The notes: generated from the sequence alone by a model not told the origin. A stretch of DNA of 64,000 nt from Sphingobacteriales bacterium (GCA_028288165.1 JAQBOG010000038.1:1-64000); one strand, 5' to 3'; counted from the stretch's first letter, positions 18,223 through 28,493 are shown. A program made the numbers and translations.

Positions 18223-19449
18223 TTAATGTTCAAAAGCCCGATCCAGAAGATGCTGTAATACTTTGTCTGAATTGAAATATTCCACTGCTATTTCTCTTGC
18301 TCTTTTAGAATGTGTTGAATAATTAGTTTCAACATTATTGACGGCATCAATGGCTTCCTCCAGAGTACTAAATTGAAGTATGCCTACTCCCACAGGAAGC
18401 ACCCGGTCAAAGCCTGTATTTTGTACAATAACCGGCTTGCCTGCGGCTAAGTAGCAGGCAGACCTACAACTGAACCAACCTGAATTTGACACTACATAAC
18501 CTCCTTTAGAAACGCTCCATTCTCCTTTAGAGGATAAAATATAATCGCGGTAAGAGTCGATATTATTGCATTTTTCCTCTGGGTTTACCAGCTGCCAACC
18601 ATAATAAGATAAGAGATCTGTAGGGTGATTAAACAGGAGATTACTTTGGTTTTTGGCACCTGTTATAGACTGTGAAATAAATGTTTGCCAGTTTTTATGC
18701 TGTAGTTTACTTAATGCAACTTCAAATGAAATATTTTTTAATCTTGTTGGAAGTTTCAGGAATTTTATAAATTCCATATCTTTTTGATTGTAGCACTTAC
18801 CATCATAATGTAAAGGCTTATAGCTTGTCCAATTCATGATCGTAGAATATATATTACCTTTAGTTTTTGAAGGGATCCATTCTGAAAGTAAAATTGGACT
18901 GCGGGTAGGTTTCCAGTCATAATCTAAATTGCTGAAAGCATCTGAAATAGTTTCGCCAAAACTAAAATGTACATGGTGTGCGGCTACACGTTTTGAAAAT
19001 TCATCTTCTCCTAATTTCAGCTTGATCTGGGTAAATCCAGGATCACTATCAATATAAATTAATTTTTTAATCGAATGGTATTTTTCAGGTTCTACCAATG
19101 CTCCAGAAACATTTAAAAGAAGATCTGCCGTTTTAATAATGGTTTTTCTTTTATGATCTGTTAGGCCATACCATTTAGATTTTATAGGGAAGAAATAGGC
19201 CCAGCTTTCTCCTAATCCATAACGGTTTAATACTTTTTTCAAGTAATTTATATTTTTATCACAATTTTTAGCCACCCAGTCATTTCCTGTAGTCCCTCCA
19301 TCCAGTGTATAAGGCCATTCACCAGAATCTTCAAAATAATAAACTTCATGGCCCAGTTGCTTTAACCCAATTAGGTACTGAAGGTAATCCCAAGTTACAC
19401 CACCAAGGGTGTAATGTTGAGCAATAAGGCCGGTTACAATAATTCTCAT
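18223..19449 (-). CDS. glycosyltransferase-like protein, paralogue C
   Basis: 408 residues from the ATG at 19449 (MRIIVTGLIAQHY). An in-frame upstream start at 19494 would overlap the ABC gene and is less likely. It shares with paralogues A and B the GGVTWDYLQYLIGLKQLGHE opening and the C-terminal SGWFSCRSACYLAAGKPV pattern, but has a longer middle section (about residues 225-290) rich in Lys, Asn and Gln. It starts 7 bp after the ABC transporter stop codon. Confidence 0.75.
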   Translation of the reverse strand: MRIIVTGLIAQHYTLGGVTWDYLQYLIGLKQLGHEVYYFEDSGEWPYTLDGGTTGNDWVAKNCDKNINYLKKVLNRYGLGESWAYFFPIKSKWYGLTDHKRKTIIKTADLLLNVSGALVEPEKYHSIKKLIYIDSDPGFTQIKLKLGEDEFSKRVAAHHVHFSFGETISDAFSNLDYDWKPTRSPILLSEWIPSKTKGNIYSTIMNWTSYKPLHYDGKCYNQKDMEFIKFLKLPTRLKNISFEVALSKLQHKNWQTFISQSITGAKNQSNLLFNHPTDLLSYYGWQLVNPEEKCNNIDSYRDYILSSKGEWSVSKGGYVVSNSGWFSCRSACYLAAGKPVIVQNTGFDRVLPVGVGILQFSTLEEAIDAVNNVETNYSTHSKRAREIAVEYFNSDKVLQHLLDRAFEH

Positions 19450-19456
19450 ACTGGTA

Positions 19457-21238
19457 TTAAATTGCTTTTTCTCTGAACGAATTGATTTTAGCACTTAACC
19501 AATCTGGATGGTCATGGTATATAATGTCAAAAATTTTTCCTTTCTCTATATGAATAACAAGATCGCAATGGGACAGCGCATCGAGGCGATGGGTAATAAA
19601 GAAAGTAGTTTTTCCATTCATTAGTTTCATGGTAGCATTCATGATGAGTGATTCTGTTTTGATGTCTACGGAACTGGTTGGTTCATCAAGAATAAGAAAA
19701 GGGGAATCTTTCAAAAAAGCTCGAGCAATTGAAATACGTTGGCGTTCTCCTCCGGAGAGTTGCATTCCTCTTTCTCCTACTGTAGATTGATAGCCTGCTT
19801 TGAAATTTGAAATAAAGTCATGTGCATAAGCTTCCTTGGCTGCTTCATAAATTTCATTTTTACTCGCTCTTGGCTTTCCGTAGGCTATATTCTCTTCGAT
19901 AGTAGTGGAAAACAAAACGGGTTCCTGTAGAACAATACTAAACTGAGAGCGGTAATCTGCTACTTTATATTCCCTGACATCAACTCCATCCACCAGAATG
20001 CATCCTGTGGTTGGTTCATAAAATCTGGCCAGAAGGTTTACCAGGGTAGTTTTCCCAGAACCTGTTGATCCCATTATGCCAACCTGCTGACCTGCTTTTA
20101 TTTCAAAGGAAATACCTTTTAAAACAGGAGTCCCTTTATTATATTCAAAGGAAACATCTTCGAACTTAATGGAACCAACAATTTTATTAGTTTTTTTGGC
20201 ATTTGGACTTTCTTCAACATCTTTTTCTTTATCAATCAAACTATAAACTCTTTCCAGACCAACAAATGCCGATTGCAAGTTTGTGAACTGTTTTGTAATG
20301 GTTCTTAATGGTGAAAAAAATTGAGTCAAATAGGCCATTATCAATATCAGCTCACCCAGTGTTATTTTCCCTTCAAGTACATATAAAGAACCTAAATACA
20401 AAAACAATGCGGTACCTGTAGTTAATACCAATCCAATTCCAATATCAAAAATGCCAGAGTATCGAGCAACTTTGATCTGATTTTGCAATGCTTTGTTTGA
20501 GCGATTTACAAATCGCTGTTCTTCATAATCTTCTCTAACAAAAGTTTTTACCACCCTGAGAGCGGACAGCGTTTCATGTATAACTGACATGGCGGCACTT
20601 TCTGATTTTTTCACTTCGCTCCATTGGTCTTTTAATTTGTTATTAGAAAAGCGAGCAAGTAGTATTAAAGGCGGTATTATAGTCAATCCTATTAAAGTAA
20701 AATGCCAGTCAAGCTTGGTCATTACGTAGAGCATTCCCAATAATGTGAGTGCAGAGGTGACTATTGGCGAAAGCCCGGAGACTATAAGATTGCGGATAGA
20801 GGAAGCATCATATTGAATTCGGTAAAGTGAATCGGAAATTCCCGTTTGGTCATGATAGGTTAATGATAACCTTTGAACGTGATTAAATAACAATGTTCGT
20901 AAGGACAAAACAAGTTTTTCACCAGTATAAGCTTGAATAATCCAATTTAGAAACCCCTGAAGCTGATTAAGCAATTCAATCAATATCATTAGGATGGTAG
21001 CTGTTAGTATAATTGCTTGAAATGAGAAATTAAAATTTTCAGGAAAAAAGAATGCAATTGTTAACGGCATCGGTTGATTTCCAAAACCATTATCCACTAT
21101 AATTTTTAGTGGAATGGGTGCCAACAGAGCCAAGGGTACTGCTAACAGATTTAATAAGAAGATTCCTGTAATATTTAACCAATAAGGACGTGCCAATATC
21201 AATACTCTTTTTAATATCGATAGGTTTGGATATTTCAT
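19457..21238 (-). CDS. MsbA-type ABC exporter (fused permease and ATPase)
   Basis: 593 residues: six membrane helices (about residues 10-310) followed by an ATPase domain. Walker A is GSTGSGKTTL (about 388), the signature is LSGGERQ (about 492) and Walker B is FLILDEPTSS (about 515). This half-transporter works as a homodimer and belongs to the group that moves lipids, lipid-linked glycans (MsbA) or cyclic beta-glucans (NdvA/ChvA). Its place in the middle of a glycosyltransferase operon marks it as the export step. It lies 6 bp after the glycosidase/GT2 fusion. Confidence 0.9.
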   Translation of the reverse strand: MKYPNLSILKRVLILARPYWLNITGIFLLNLLAVPLALLAPIPLKIIVDNGFGNQPMPLTIAFFFPENFNFSFQAIILTATILMILIELLNQLQGFLNWIIQAYTGEKLVLSLRTLLFNHVQRLSLTYHDQTGISDSLYRIQYDASSIRNLIVSGLSPIVTSALTLLGMLYVMTKLDWHFTLIGLTIIPPLILLARFSNNKLKDQWSEVKKSESAAMSVIHETLSALRVVKTFVREDYEEQRFVNRSNKALQNQIKVARYSGIFDIGIGLVLTTGTALFLYLGSLYVLEGKITLGELILIMAYLTQFFSPLRTITKQFTNLQSAFVGLERVYSLIDKEKDVEESPNAKKTNKIVGSIKFEDVSFEYNKGTPVLKGISFEIKAGQQVGIMGSTGSGKTTLVNLLARFYEPTTGCILVDGVDVREYKVADYRSQFSIVLQEPVLFSTTIEENIAYGKPRASKNEIYEAAKEAYAHDFISNFKAGYQSTVGERGMQLSGGERQRISIARAFLKDSPFLILDEPTSSVDIKTESLIMNATMKLMNGKTTFFITHRLDALSHCDLVIHIEKGKIFDIIYHDHPDWLSAKINSFREKAI

Positions 21239-21244
21239 AAGGCA

Positions 21245-23767
21245 TTATTTAACCTCACTTTGTTTTATTGCTGCTGCTTTTAGGATGGAATAGCAACTTC
21301 CAAAATCTCCAGAAATTCGTACTAGAAGTATTAACAAGAGTAATCCAAAAACTACTTGAGGTATCCAGTAATTATCCATTAAGGCTACGGCAAAAATGAA
21401 AATCAGAATCCATAAAGGGATGATTGCTAGGAATGAAAGTTTGGGAACAAAACGAAACCGCAGTAATTGCTTGCCTTGTTTATGATCTTCTGCTGCCATT
21501 AACAACGTTATAGACCCAAAGCCGCCACCTCTTATTTTTAGATCCCAGCGAGAAAATTCCCCTCCAAGTTCTACCCATCTATTGTGCTGTCGTAAATCTG
21601 ATTCTATAATTCTCAATCTGCAATCAGGGGATATCCAGGTTTCACACCATACACTCATTTGTTGAGACATCGGGAAAGCATAACAGACCTCCCCAAATCG
21701 TCGCCAGAGCGTCAAATTAAGCTTTAGCCTACCCCATAGTCTGGCAAATGGCTGTATTATATGTAAAAAACCTGTAGTCAATCGCCAGAATACATTACAG
21801 ATCCAGCCTTCCTTTTTTCTATTGCTATGCCTGGAGATATTTGCAACATAATATATGGCATGAGCCTGTGGGAGGATGGAGATTATCAAGGCCAATGGCC
21901 ATAGAAAGATCAATGGTGCCCAAGAAATGTTAAATAAAGCTAGAATGAGCAGACTTGCCGATAACAGGTACCATTCCGGAACTAAAAACAATAAAAAATA
22001 GGGGTGCATTTTCGACCTATAAATAGATTGAAAAGGGGCATTTCCCCAGACTCCATAATAAATCCTCCCAGAATTGAAAGATGAAGTTGTTAGATTTCCA
22101 TTGCTGTAAATGCGGCCGTTCCATGTTTTATGACCCAGGTTATTGTACTTTTTCGGCCATTTTCGTTCTAGCATGGCCTCGGCTTTGCCGTATACTAATT
22201 GTTGTTTCCAATATCCTTTTAAGGTTTGACGACGGTGATGCCATACCATGGCTGCTGCATTATAACCGATTTTACACCCCGCTTCTTCTATACGCCAGCA
22301 TAAATCTACATCATCTCCTGCTACCCGAAACAAAGGATCAAAACCGCCTACTTGTTGAAGTATTTTTTTACGAATGGAAAAGTTACATCCTGGGATATGC
22401 TCCGCTTCACGATCGGTAAGTAATACGTGTGTAGGGCATCCGGGGGCATGATCAACACATTGCTCCATAAAACAGGCATTTAAAGGAACTAGATTTGGAC
22501 CACCGATAGCTGCAAAATTTGTAGTTTTATAAGAAGAGGCAAGGTGCAATAGCCAATCAGAATCTGGGACAGCGTCATCATCAATATAAGCAATGATTTC
22601 TCCACTAGCTGCATTTGCACCAAGGTTTCTGGCAAAACTGAGCCCTTTGTTTACGCTATTAATTAAACGAAATGGATAGCTTGAAGCAATTGCCTCTGTA
22701 TGATCTGTAGAACCATCATTTATAACAATAACTTCATAATGAGGATAGTTTAGTTTTAATAAGCCGTTAAGACATTCACGTATAGTTTTAGAGCCATTAT
22801 AGCTGCAAAGTACAACAGATATAGTCGGCCAATTTCCATCCATATCGAAAGGGATTTTTCTAAAAGCTTCTTTTACAACGTTCAATGCCGGTTTGGAGTT
22901 TCGATGTTTATCCGTGAGGCCGAAAGCCCAATCAAGTACCTCTTCATCTCCCCTAAACCATTCATCTGTCCATGAAAAAACAAACAACCCTGCACACCCC
23001 ATTTTAAAGCCCGTCGCAATTTGCCATTTGAGCACTTCTGCCTGTTTTTCCAAACCGTTTCGCAAACTATCCAGGCCCACTTCACCTAAAATCAAAGGCC
23101 TGTTTCCAGCCATGTTTTGCAATCTGGCCAGGTAATTTTCTAATTTATAAGGAGATTCGAGGTATACATTAAAGCATAATAGATCCAAAAATGACAGTTG
23201 CAGGTATTCCGTAGTGGGATAATTTACATAGGTAATAATAGCATTAGGAGCTTCTTTTTTTACAGTTTCATAAATTGCTTTTAGGTAATTTTCTATTTTT
23301 TTATGTCCAATCCATCTTACTAAAGATGCCGAGATTTCATTTCCAAGAGAGATTAACAGCAGGGCAGGATGATCAGCGCATTCTCTCACTTTTTTTCTGA
23401 TTATTTCTTGAATATCCGGAGCATTTTTGGTGTCTACCAGATATCCTGCATATTGTTCTGCAGAAAGCCCTATCATTACCTTTAAGTGATGCTTATGCGC
23501 AATATCAAGCAGCATTCTGGGTGGGGCTGTGTGAGGAATTCGCACAGTATTAATTCCGTGTTCCGTCATCATGGCAAAATCCATGTCGATTTTTTGTGCA
23601 TCAAAATATTCACAACCATTTTCATCAGACTGGAAAGCTCCATAAGTAACTCCCCTGATATTGAATTTTTCTTCACCAACAAAGATAAATTTGCCTCTAA
23701 TCTCTATTTCAGCATTCTTCTCATCATGCTCGATTACTATTGAGTCTGGTAAAAAATTTTCATTCAT
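21245..23767 (-). CDS. glycosidase-like / GT2 glycosyltransferase membrane fusion
   Basis: 840 residues from the ATG at 23767 (an upstream TTG would add 7). Residues 15-310 are a clan GH-A type TIM barrel related to GH2/GH5, with the acid/base Glu in SLGNEISA (E144) and the nucleophile Glu in ILGEVGLDS (E229). Residues 320-600 are a GT2 domain: ISVVLCSYNGS, VINDGSTDHT, the DDD motif in AYIDDDAVPD and GDDVDLCWR. Four or more membrane helices follow (about 635-690 and 780-830). It heads the cluster and may be the polymerase. Coupled glycosidase and transferase domains recall cyclic glucan synthases, but the product is unknown. Confidence 0.85.
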   Translation of the reverse strand: MNENFLPDSIVIEHDEKNAEIEIRGKFIFVGEEKFNIRGVTYGAFQSDENGCEYFDAQKIDMDFAMMTEHGINTVRIPHTAPPRMLLDIAHKHHLKVMIGLSAEQYAGYLVDTKNAPDIQEIIRKKVRECADHPALLLISLGNEISASLVRWIGHKKIENYLKAIYETVKKEAPNAIITYVNYPTTEYLQLSFLDLLCFNVYLESPYKLENYLARLQNMAGNRPLILGEVGLDSLRNGLEKQAEVLKWQIATGFKMGCAGLFVFSWTDEWFRGDEEVLDWAFGLTDKHRNSKPALNVVKEAFRKIPFDMDGNWPTISVVLCSYNGSKTIRECLNGLLKLNYPHYEVIVINDGSTDHTEAIASSYPFRLINSVNKGLSFARNLGANAASGEIIAYIDDDAVPDSDWLLHLASSYKTTNFAAIGGPNLVPLNACFMEQCVDHAPGCPTHVLLTDREAEHIPGCNFSIRKKILQQVGGFDPLFRVAGDDVDLCWRIEEAGCKIGYNAAAMVWHHRRQTLKGYWKQQLVYGKAEAMLERKWPKKYNNLGHKTWNGRIYSNGNLTTSSFNSGRIYYGVWGNAPFQSIYRSKMHPYFLLFLVPEWYLLSASLLILALFNISWAPLIFLWPLALIISILPQAHAIYYVANISRHSNRKKEGWICNVFWRLTTGFLHIIQPFARLWGRLKLNLTLWRRFGEVCYAFPMSQQMSVWCETWISPDCRLRIIESDLRQHNRWVELGGEFSRWDLKIRGGGFGSITLLMAAEDHKQGKQLLRFRFVPKLSFLAIIPLWILIFIFAVALMDNYWIPQVVFGLLLLILLVRISGDFGSCYSILKAAAIKQSEVK

Positions 23768-23876
23768 AACTGTTTCAGTTTGAAACAATGAGTGCCGTTT
23801 TTTGCAATACGGTTTTACTTATGTCAACATAAATTATTTAGGTTATGTTTGCAGCTAAGCTCGGTTTCCTTTTTAT

Positions 23877-23925
23877 AATCGAATTTTTGCCTTTCTTCAG
23901 GCAAATGATTGTAACAAAAAGCCGG
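23877..23925 (+). repeat. degenerate copy of the interspersed hairpin repeat
   Basis: AATCGAATTTTTGCC, then TTTCTTCA, GGCAAATGATTGTAAC and AAAAAGCCGG follow the order of the consensus (hairpin, GATTG-AAC, GCCCG) with many changes. The outer ends are not recognisable. It lies in the promoter region of the glycan cluster. Confidence 0.5.
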
Positions 23926-23926
23926 T

Positions 23927-23974
23927 TATAAACAAAAAAGATATTAAAGTTTAATAAACCGGTTTAGAATCTTT
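23927..23974. other. imperfect inverted repeat upstream of the glycan cluster
   Basis: CCGGTTATAAAC and GTTTAATAAACCGG form an imperfect stem around an A-rich loop. It could be a terminator or a binding site. Apart from this and the degenerate repeat, the 220 bp between the cluster start and the LRR remnant hold nothing I can name. Confidence 0.35.
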
Positions 23975-23986
23975 TTGAGATCTTAA

Positions 23987-24345
23987 CAACTTGATTGTAG
24001 TAACACTGGAATCAATGCTCTAAAGACTTTAGATTGTAGCGGACTAGGAAAATTGGAGAGGTTACAATGTGACCAGAATTGGGTATTGACATCGCTGAAT
24101 GTTTCCGGAGATGTCAATTTGGGTCATATATCATGTCAATGGAATAACTTAAAAACACATGACGTCTCTTCATGTAATAATTTAAGAGGTTATTATTATC
24201 ATCAAAACTCACTTACCAGTTTGAACATTCAAGGACTGAAAAATAGAATATTTGTGGTGTTCATATAACCAACTAAATCAGTTAAATATTTCTAACCTGA
24301 TAGCATTAAAAAATTCTTGATTGTAGTCACAACAAGCTTGGATAT
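23987..24345 (+). pseudogene. leucine-rich-repeat protein remnant
   Basis: Translation from 23987 gives QLDCSNTGINALKTLDCSG, then LERLQCDQNW, LTSLNVSG, LGHISCQWNNL and LTSLNIQGLKN. This is the LxxLxCxxNxLxxLDVS repeat of Bacteroidota surface proteins. There is no start codon with a signal peptide, a stop lies just upstream (23984), and the frame ends at 24268. LRR-like words (NQLNQLNISN, DCSHNKLG) continue after it with a frame change and an internal stop. It is a decayed internal fragment. Confidence 0.65.
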
Positions 24346-24367
24346 TCAAATCTTTTGAATATAATGA

Positions 24368-24580
24368 AGTCTATATCTAAAGAAGCACAGTTGGATTGGG
24401 GCTGATGCGAGACAAAATGAAGTTAATTCGGTTAATGGCCTAGATGATAAGGAGCCTTTTAATGGCAATGTGATAAACTTCAAAAGGTTTTCAACGAGAC
24501 CATACATTGAAAATATTGCGACCAGGTATAGGCCACCTTCTTTGGAAGAAAAGTGTATTAGAAGCAGACAAATCACTTAA
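24368..24580 (+). pseudogene. possible coding remnant after the LRR fragment
   Basis: A 70-codon open stretch with no good start codon, reading WIGADARQNEVNSVNG and then NGNVINFKRFSTRPYIENIA. The composition looks protein-like but no family is recognised. It could be the C-terminal end of the decayed LRR gene. The bases from 24581 to 24710 show nothing further. Confidence 0.3.
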
Positions 24581-24710
24581 ATCCTGGCCTTCGGGAACAC
24601 CTCTTTTCCTGCATCTTCCCTTACTTGCGACCTCTTATTTTCCGCCGTGATGGAGCTCAATCAATCCTTAAGAATTGAATTCCCACCAAATGGCCTCCAA
24701 AAGAGGATTA

Positions 24711-24742
24711 AAAACCTGTAAATCAGCAGATTTACAGGTTTT
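24711..24742 (-). terminator. hairpin terminator downstream of fbp
   Basis: A perfect 14-bp stem (AAAACCTGTAAATC and complement) with a 4-nt loop and T-rich flanks on both strands. It lies about 160 bp past the fbp stop codon and could also stop transcription coming from the left. Confidence 0.75.
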
Positions 24743-24900
24743 TATGTTTTATCGCGATACCGATCTTTCCCAAACATTTCCAATCTCTCCCGTGCCAATC
24801 CGAGTCCAAAATTTAATGTGGATATTTATGTACTCAAATACGCTTTCGCAGTTCAAACGCCATTTGCTTACCGAAGAGAGTTCTATTACATTTCCTCAGG

Positions 24901-25935
24901 CTATTGAGTCCTTGTTTGGCTGCTGTCGTATAATCGCATAAATTCCTCAGTCTTTTCTACCATTGCTCTTGAACCTATGAAAATCGGCGTCGTTTGATGC
25001 AAGTGATAAACTTCCAATTCCAGAATACGGTTGACTCCGTCAGTTGCCTTTCCACCAGCTTGTTCCATGATAAACGCCATGGGATTGCATTCATAAAATA
25101 ATCTAAGTTTGCCTCTAGGGGCTGCTGATGTCGAGGGATAGATAAATATGCCGCCCTTAATTAGGTTCCGATGCAGATCTGCAACCATACAGCCCGTGTA
25201 TCTTGATGTGTAGGGACGCTGGGTTGGTATGTCTTCCTCATGGCAGTACTTGATATACTTTTTTACGCCTAAAGGAAAATGAATATAGTTTCCTTCATTA
25301 ATTGAATAAATCCTCCCAGATTCTGGAATCTTCATGTCAGGATGTGAAAGGCAGAATTCGCCTAAAGAGGGGTCTAAGGTGAAGCCATTCACCCCCTTGC
25401 CTGTCGTGTAAACAAGCATGGTGGATGATCCATAGATAATGTAGCCAGCTGCAACCTGCTGTGTGCCCATCTGTAATATTTCTTCTGTTGAGGCCGTACC
25501 TGTAAAAGTGGTGCGCCTATAAATAGAGAATATGGTCCCGATTCCGACATTTACATCAATATTTGAAGATCCGTCCAGTGGGTCAATAGCCACTATATAT
25601 TTCGCATGTTTCGAGATTTCCGAATCAATAGTAACATGCTCGTCGTTCTCTTCAGAAACAACAATACAGCATTCACCACCGCTTTTCAACGCGGCTATGA
25701 ACTGCTCATTAGCGTAGATGTCCAGTTTCTTCTGGCACTCACCATGGCAATTGACCGTTCCTAACTCCCCCAGTATCTCGGCAAGGCCGGCTTTATTGAT
25801 TTCACGATTAACAATTTTTGCAGCAATTGCCAAGTCACGCAACAACCGGGATAATTCACCTTTCGCAAAAGGAAAAGCAGCTTGATTTTGTATGATGAAC
25901 TGACCTAAAGTCTTAATTTCTTTCATAGCGCACAT
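24901..25935 (-). CDS. fbp: class I fructose-1,6-bisphosphatase
   Basis: 344 residues (335 or so from the internal Met at residue 4, which is an equally good start). It hydrolyses fructose 1,6-bisphosphate to fructose 6-phosphate in gluconeogenesis. The metal site appears as VVSEENDE and [19 protein letters not shown], and the substrate site as [17 protein letters not shown] and [26 protein letters not shown] sequence. Its ATG overlaps the ppsA stop codon in a TAATG arrangement (25935), so translation of the two is coupled. Confidence 0.96.
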   Translation of the reverse strand: MCAMKEIKTLGQFIIQNQAAFPFAKGELSRLLRDLAIAAKIVNREINKAGLAEILGELGTVNCHGECQKKLDIYANEQFIAALKSGGECCIVVSEENDEHVTIDSEISKHAKYIVAIDPLDGSSNIDVNVGIGTIFSIYRRTTFTGTASTEEILQMGTQQVAAGYIIYGSSTMLVYTTGKGVNGFTLDPSLGEFCLSHPDMKIPESGRIYSINEGNYIHFPLGVKKYIKYCHEEDIPTQRPYTSRYTGCMVADLHRNLIKGGIFIYPSTSAAPRGKLRLFYECNPMAFIMEQAGGKATDGVNRILELEVYHLHQTTPIFIGSRAMVEKTEEFMRLYDSSQTRTQ

Positions 25936-28433
25936 TATATCTGGAAAAGCTTGTTCTCTTTTAATAAATCAGTATGAATAAACTGATCCATCGGGATGAT
26001 TTTTTGCAACTTCAGTTTATTTTCTATTTGGCTGATTGCTTTCACCGTTTTCATAAAAGAATCTGGCGTTACTGAGATCGTATCAATTCCTTCCTCGACC
26101 AGAAACTGTGCAAAATCCGGGAAATCAGAAGGCCCCTGACCGCAGATGCCCACTTTCACCTTCATTTCTTTAGCTACTCGTATCAGGTGAGAGATCATCA
26201 TTTTTACGGCTTCATTCCTTTCATTATAGAGGCCGGCTACCAGGGATGAGTCCCGGTCAAGCCCCAGTATAAGCTGGGTAAGGTCGTTAGAACCAATAGA
26301 AAATCCGTCGATATGCTGAGCGAACTGCCTTGCTAAAATGATATTGGAAGGAATTTCAGCCATTAGGAAAACTTCCAGTTTATTTTCGCCTCTCTTTAAG
26401 CCAAATCTATTCATGACATTGTATACCATCATTAACTCGTTAACGGTGCGGCAGAAAGGTATCATTACAACCACGTTATCCAGCCCCATAACTTCCCTTA
26501 CTTTTTTTATCGCTTTGCATTCCATTCCGAAAGCTTCCTCGTACAATTCAGAATAGTATCTGGATGCTCCCCGCCACCCGATCATCGGATTTTCCTCCAC
26601 TGGTTCAAAGTGTTTTCCTCCGGGCATATTGAAATACTCATTGGTTTTAAAGTCTGAAAACCGCACGATAACTTTATTCGGGTAAAAGGCAGCTGCGATT
26701 TTTGCGATACCGAAAGAAAGTTTTTCAATAAAAAATGCTTCTCCGGTTTCATAACCCCGTGTTACCTCAATGATATGTTCGGTTAAAGCAGCATCGTTTA
26801 ATTGCTCATGTTTAAGCAGGGCCATCGGATGAATTTTGATATAGTTGTTGATGATAAATTCTTCCCTGGCTAATCCGACTCCTTTGTTTGGATAATGAGC
26901 ATAATGAAATGCCATATCAGGTGATGCTACGTTCATCATCACGGGTGTGGTTGTTTTCGGTAGATCCTTGAAATTATGCTCTACCTTGATAAAGGAAATA
27001 GAGCCTTCGTAAATAATCCCGGCTTCTCCTTCTGCACAAGATGCAGTGATCAATTGGCCTGTGCTCAGCAGTTTAGTTGCGTTTTCACAACCCACAATTG
27101 CAGGTACACCCAATTCTCGGGCTACTATGGCCGCATGGCATGTTCTTCCCCCTTTATTGGTGATGATAGCTGCAGCTTTCTTCATCACCGGCTCCCAGTC
27201 TGGATCGGTCATGTCGGTTACCATGATATCTCCTGGCTGAAAATTGATTTCGTGTATGTTTTGCTTTTCGAGCCCGTTCAGTAAATGAACCCTGCCAGAT
27301 GCGATTTTATCACCTACTGCAATTCCTTTAAGTACGATCTTTTCGAATCTATTATCGTCATCAATTTTAAACTCGGTAATGGAATTAACCTCTTTTCTAG
27401 AATGGATGGTTTCGGGCCGGGCCTGTACAATAAACAACTGTCCGGACAAACCATCAACTGCCCATTCCACATCCATAGGGCACCACCGGCCTTTCAGCGT
27501 TGAATAATACTCTTCAATGATCATAACCCAATTACTCAATTGCAGCACAAGTTCGTCTGTCAGGCAAAAACGCTCCGCATCAGCTTTGTCAGTTTGGATG
27601 ATACGTACTCTTTCTTCGATGCTTTCACCATAAATCATCTTCTGGTGTTTGCTGCCCAGTTTTTTCTCAATGATTGACGGGAAACCTTTTTTGAGTAAAG
27701 GCTTAAATACAATAAACTCGTCGGGACTGATAGCCCCCTGAACAATCATTTCCCCAAGTCCGTAGGACCCGTTGATGATAATTGTATCCTTAAACCCGCT
27801 TTCTGTATCCAGTGAAAACGCTACCCCTGAAGCACCTTTATCAGAACGGACCATTTTTTGGATGCATACAGATATGCCAATCAAGAAATCATCGTAGCCA
27901 AACATTTTCCTATAACTAATGGCCCTGTCGGTGAATAATGAGGCGAAACAATTTTTAATAGCTGTCAAAAGGCATTCTTCACCGCTTATATTCAAATAGG
28001 TATCCTGTTGACCGGCAAAAGATGCATCCGGCAGGTCTTCTGCTGTGGCTGATGAACGGACAGCGACATCAACACAAGGCTGATTATACTGTTTGCAAAG
28101 TTTTACATAGCCTTCGGCAATCTCAGTTTTTAGATCGTGGGGAAACACGCCGGCTTCTATTAACTTACGAATACTTGAACCGCATTGCATTAATTCCTGC
28201 ATATTTTCCACGTTAGTGCCCGCAATAATCGCTCTGATCCGTTCATCAAGGTTATTGAAAGCGATAAAATGGTAATAAGCAGCCGCCGTTACAATGAATC
28301 CGTCAGGGATGTTTATCCCAAATCCGTTCAAGTTTTGAAGCATCTCGCCCAATGAGGCATTTTTTCCGCCGACAGTATCAATGTCATTTATTGAAGCTTC
28401 GGTCAGTCTTAGGATAAATTTTGGATTTTCCAT
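25935..28433 (-). CDS. ppsA: phosphoenolpyruvate synthase
   Basis: 832 residues. It converts pyruvate, ATP and water to phosphoenolpyruvate, AMP and phosphate. The N-terminal ATP-grasp domain has [11 protein letters not shown] and [19 protein letters not shown]. The swivelling domain carries the phosphohistidine in [19 protein letters not shown] (about residue 432). The C-terminal PEP-binding barrel has [15 protein letters not shown] and [14 protein letters not shown]. It forms a two-gene gluconeogenic operon with fbp, divergent from an AraC-type regulator whose promoter region it shares (122 bp). Confidence 0.96.
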   Translation of the reverse strand: MENPKFILRLTEASINDIDTVGGKNASLGEMLQNLNGFGINIPDGFIVTAAAYYHFIAFNNLDERIRAIIAGTNVENMQELMQCGSSIRKLIEAGVFPHDLKTEIAEGYVKLCKQYNQPCVDVAVRSSATAEDLPDASFAGQQDTYLNISGEECLLTAIKNCFASLFTDRAISYRKMFGYDDFLIGISVCIQKMVRSDKGASGVAFSLDTESGFKDTIIINGSYGLGEMIVQGAISPDEFIVFKPLLKKGFPSIIEKKLGSKHQKMIYGESIEERVRIIQTDKADAERFCLTDELVLQLSNWVMIIEEYYSTLKGRWCPMDVEWAVDGLSGQLFIVQARPETIHSRKEVNSITEFKIDDDNRFEKIVLKGIAVGDKIASGRVHLLNGLEKQNIHEINFQPGDIMVTDMTDPDWEPVMKKAAAIITNKGGRTCHAAIVARELGVPAIVGCENATKLLSTGQLITASCAEGEAGIIYEGSISFIKVEHNFKDLPKTTTPVMMNVASPDMAFHYAHYPNKGVGLAREEFIINNYIKIHPMALLKHEQLNDAALTEHIIEVTRGYETGEAFFIEKLSFGIAKIAAAFYPNKVIVRFSDFKTNEYFNMPGGKHFEPVEENPMIGWRGASRYYSELYEEAFGMECKAIKKVREVMGLDNVVVMIPFCRTVNELMMVYNVMNRFGLKRGENKLEVFLMAEIPSNIILARQFAQHIDGFSIGSNDLTQLILGLDRDSSLVAGLYNERNEAVKMMISHLIRVAKEMKVKVGICGQGPSDFPDFAQFLVEEGIDTISVTPDSFMKTVKAISQIENKLKLQKIIPMDQFIHTDLLKENKLFQI

Positions 28434-28493
28434 TAAGAATAATTTTATACAAAGCTAGCGTCCAAAAAAGTCCTTCATATGTAAATAGTGATA

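Noticed and set aside
24681..24688. TCCCACCA, identical to the last 8 bases of the tRNA-Val gene (10375-10382), as a possible attachment-site copy
   Set aside because: Eight bases are expected by chance in 64 kb, the surrounding bases do not match, and no integrase is present.
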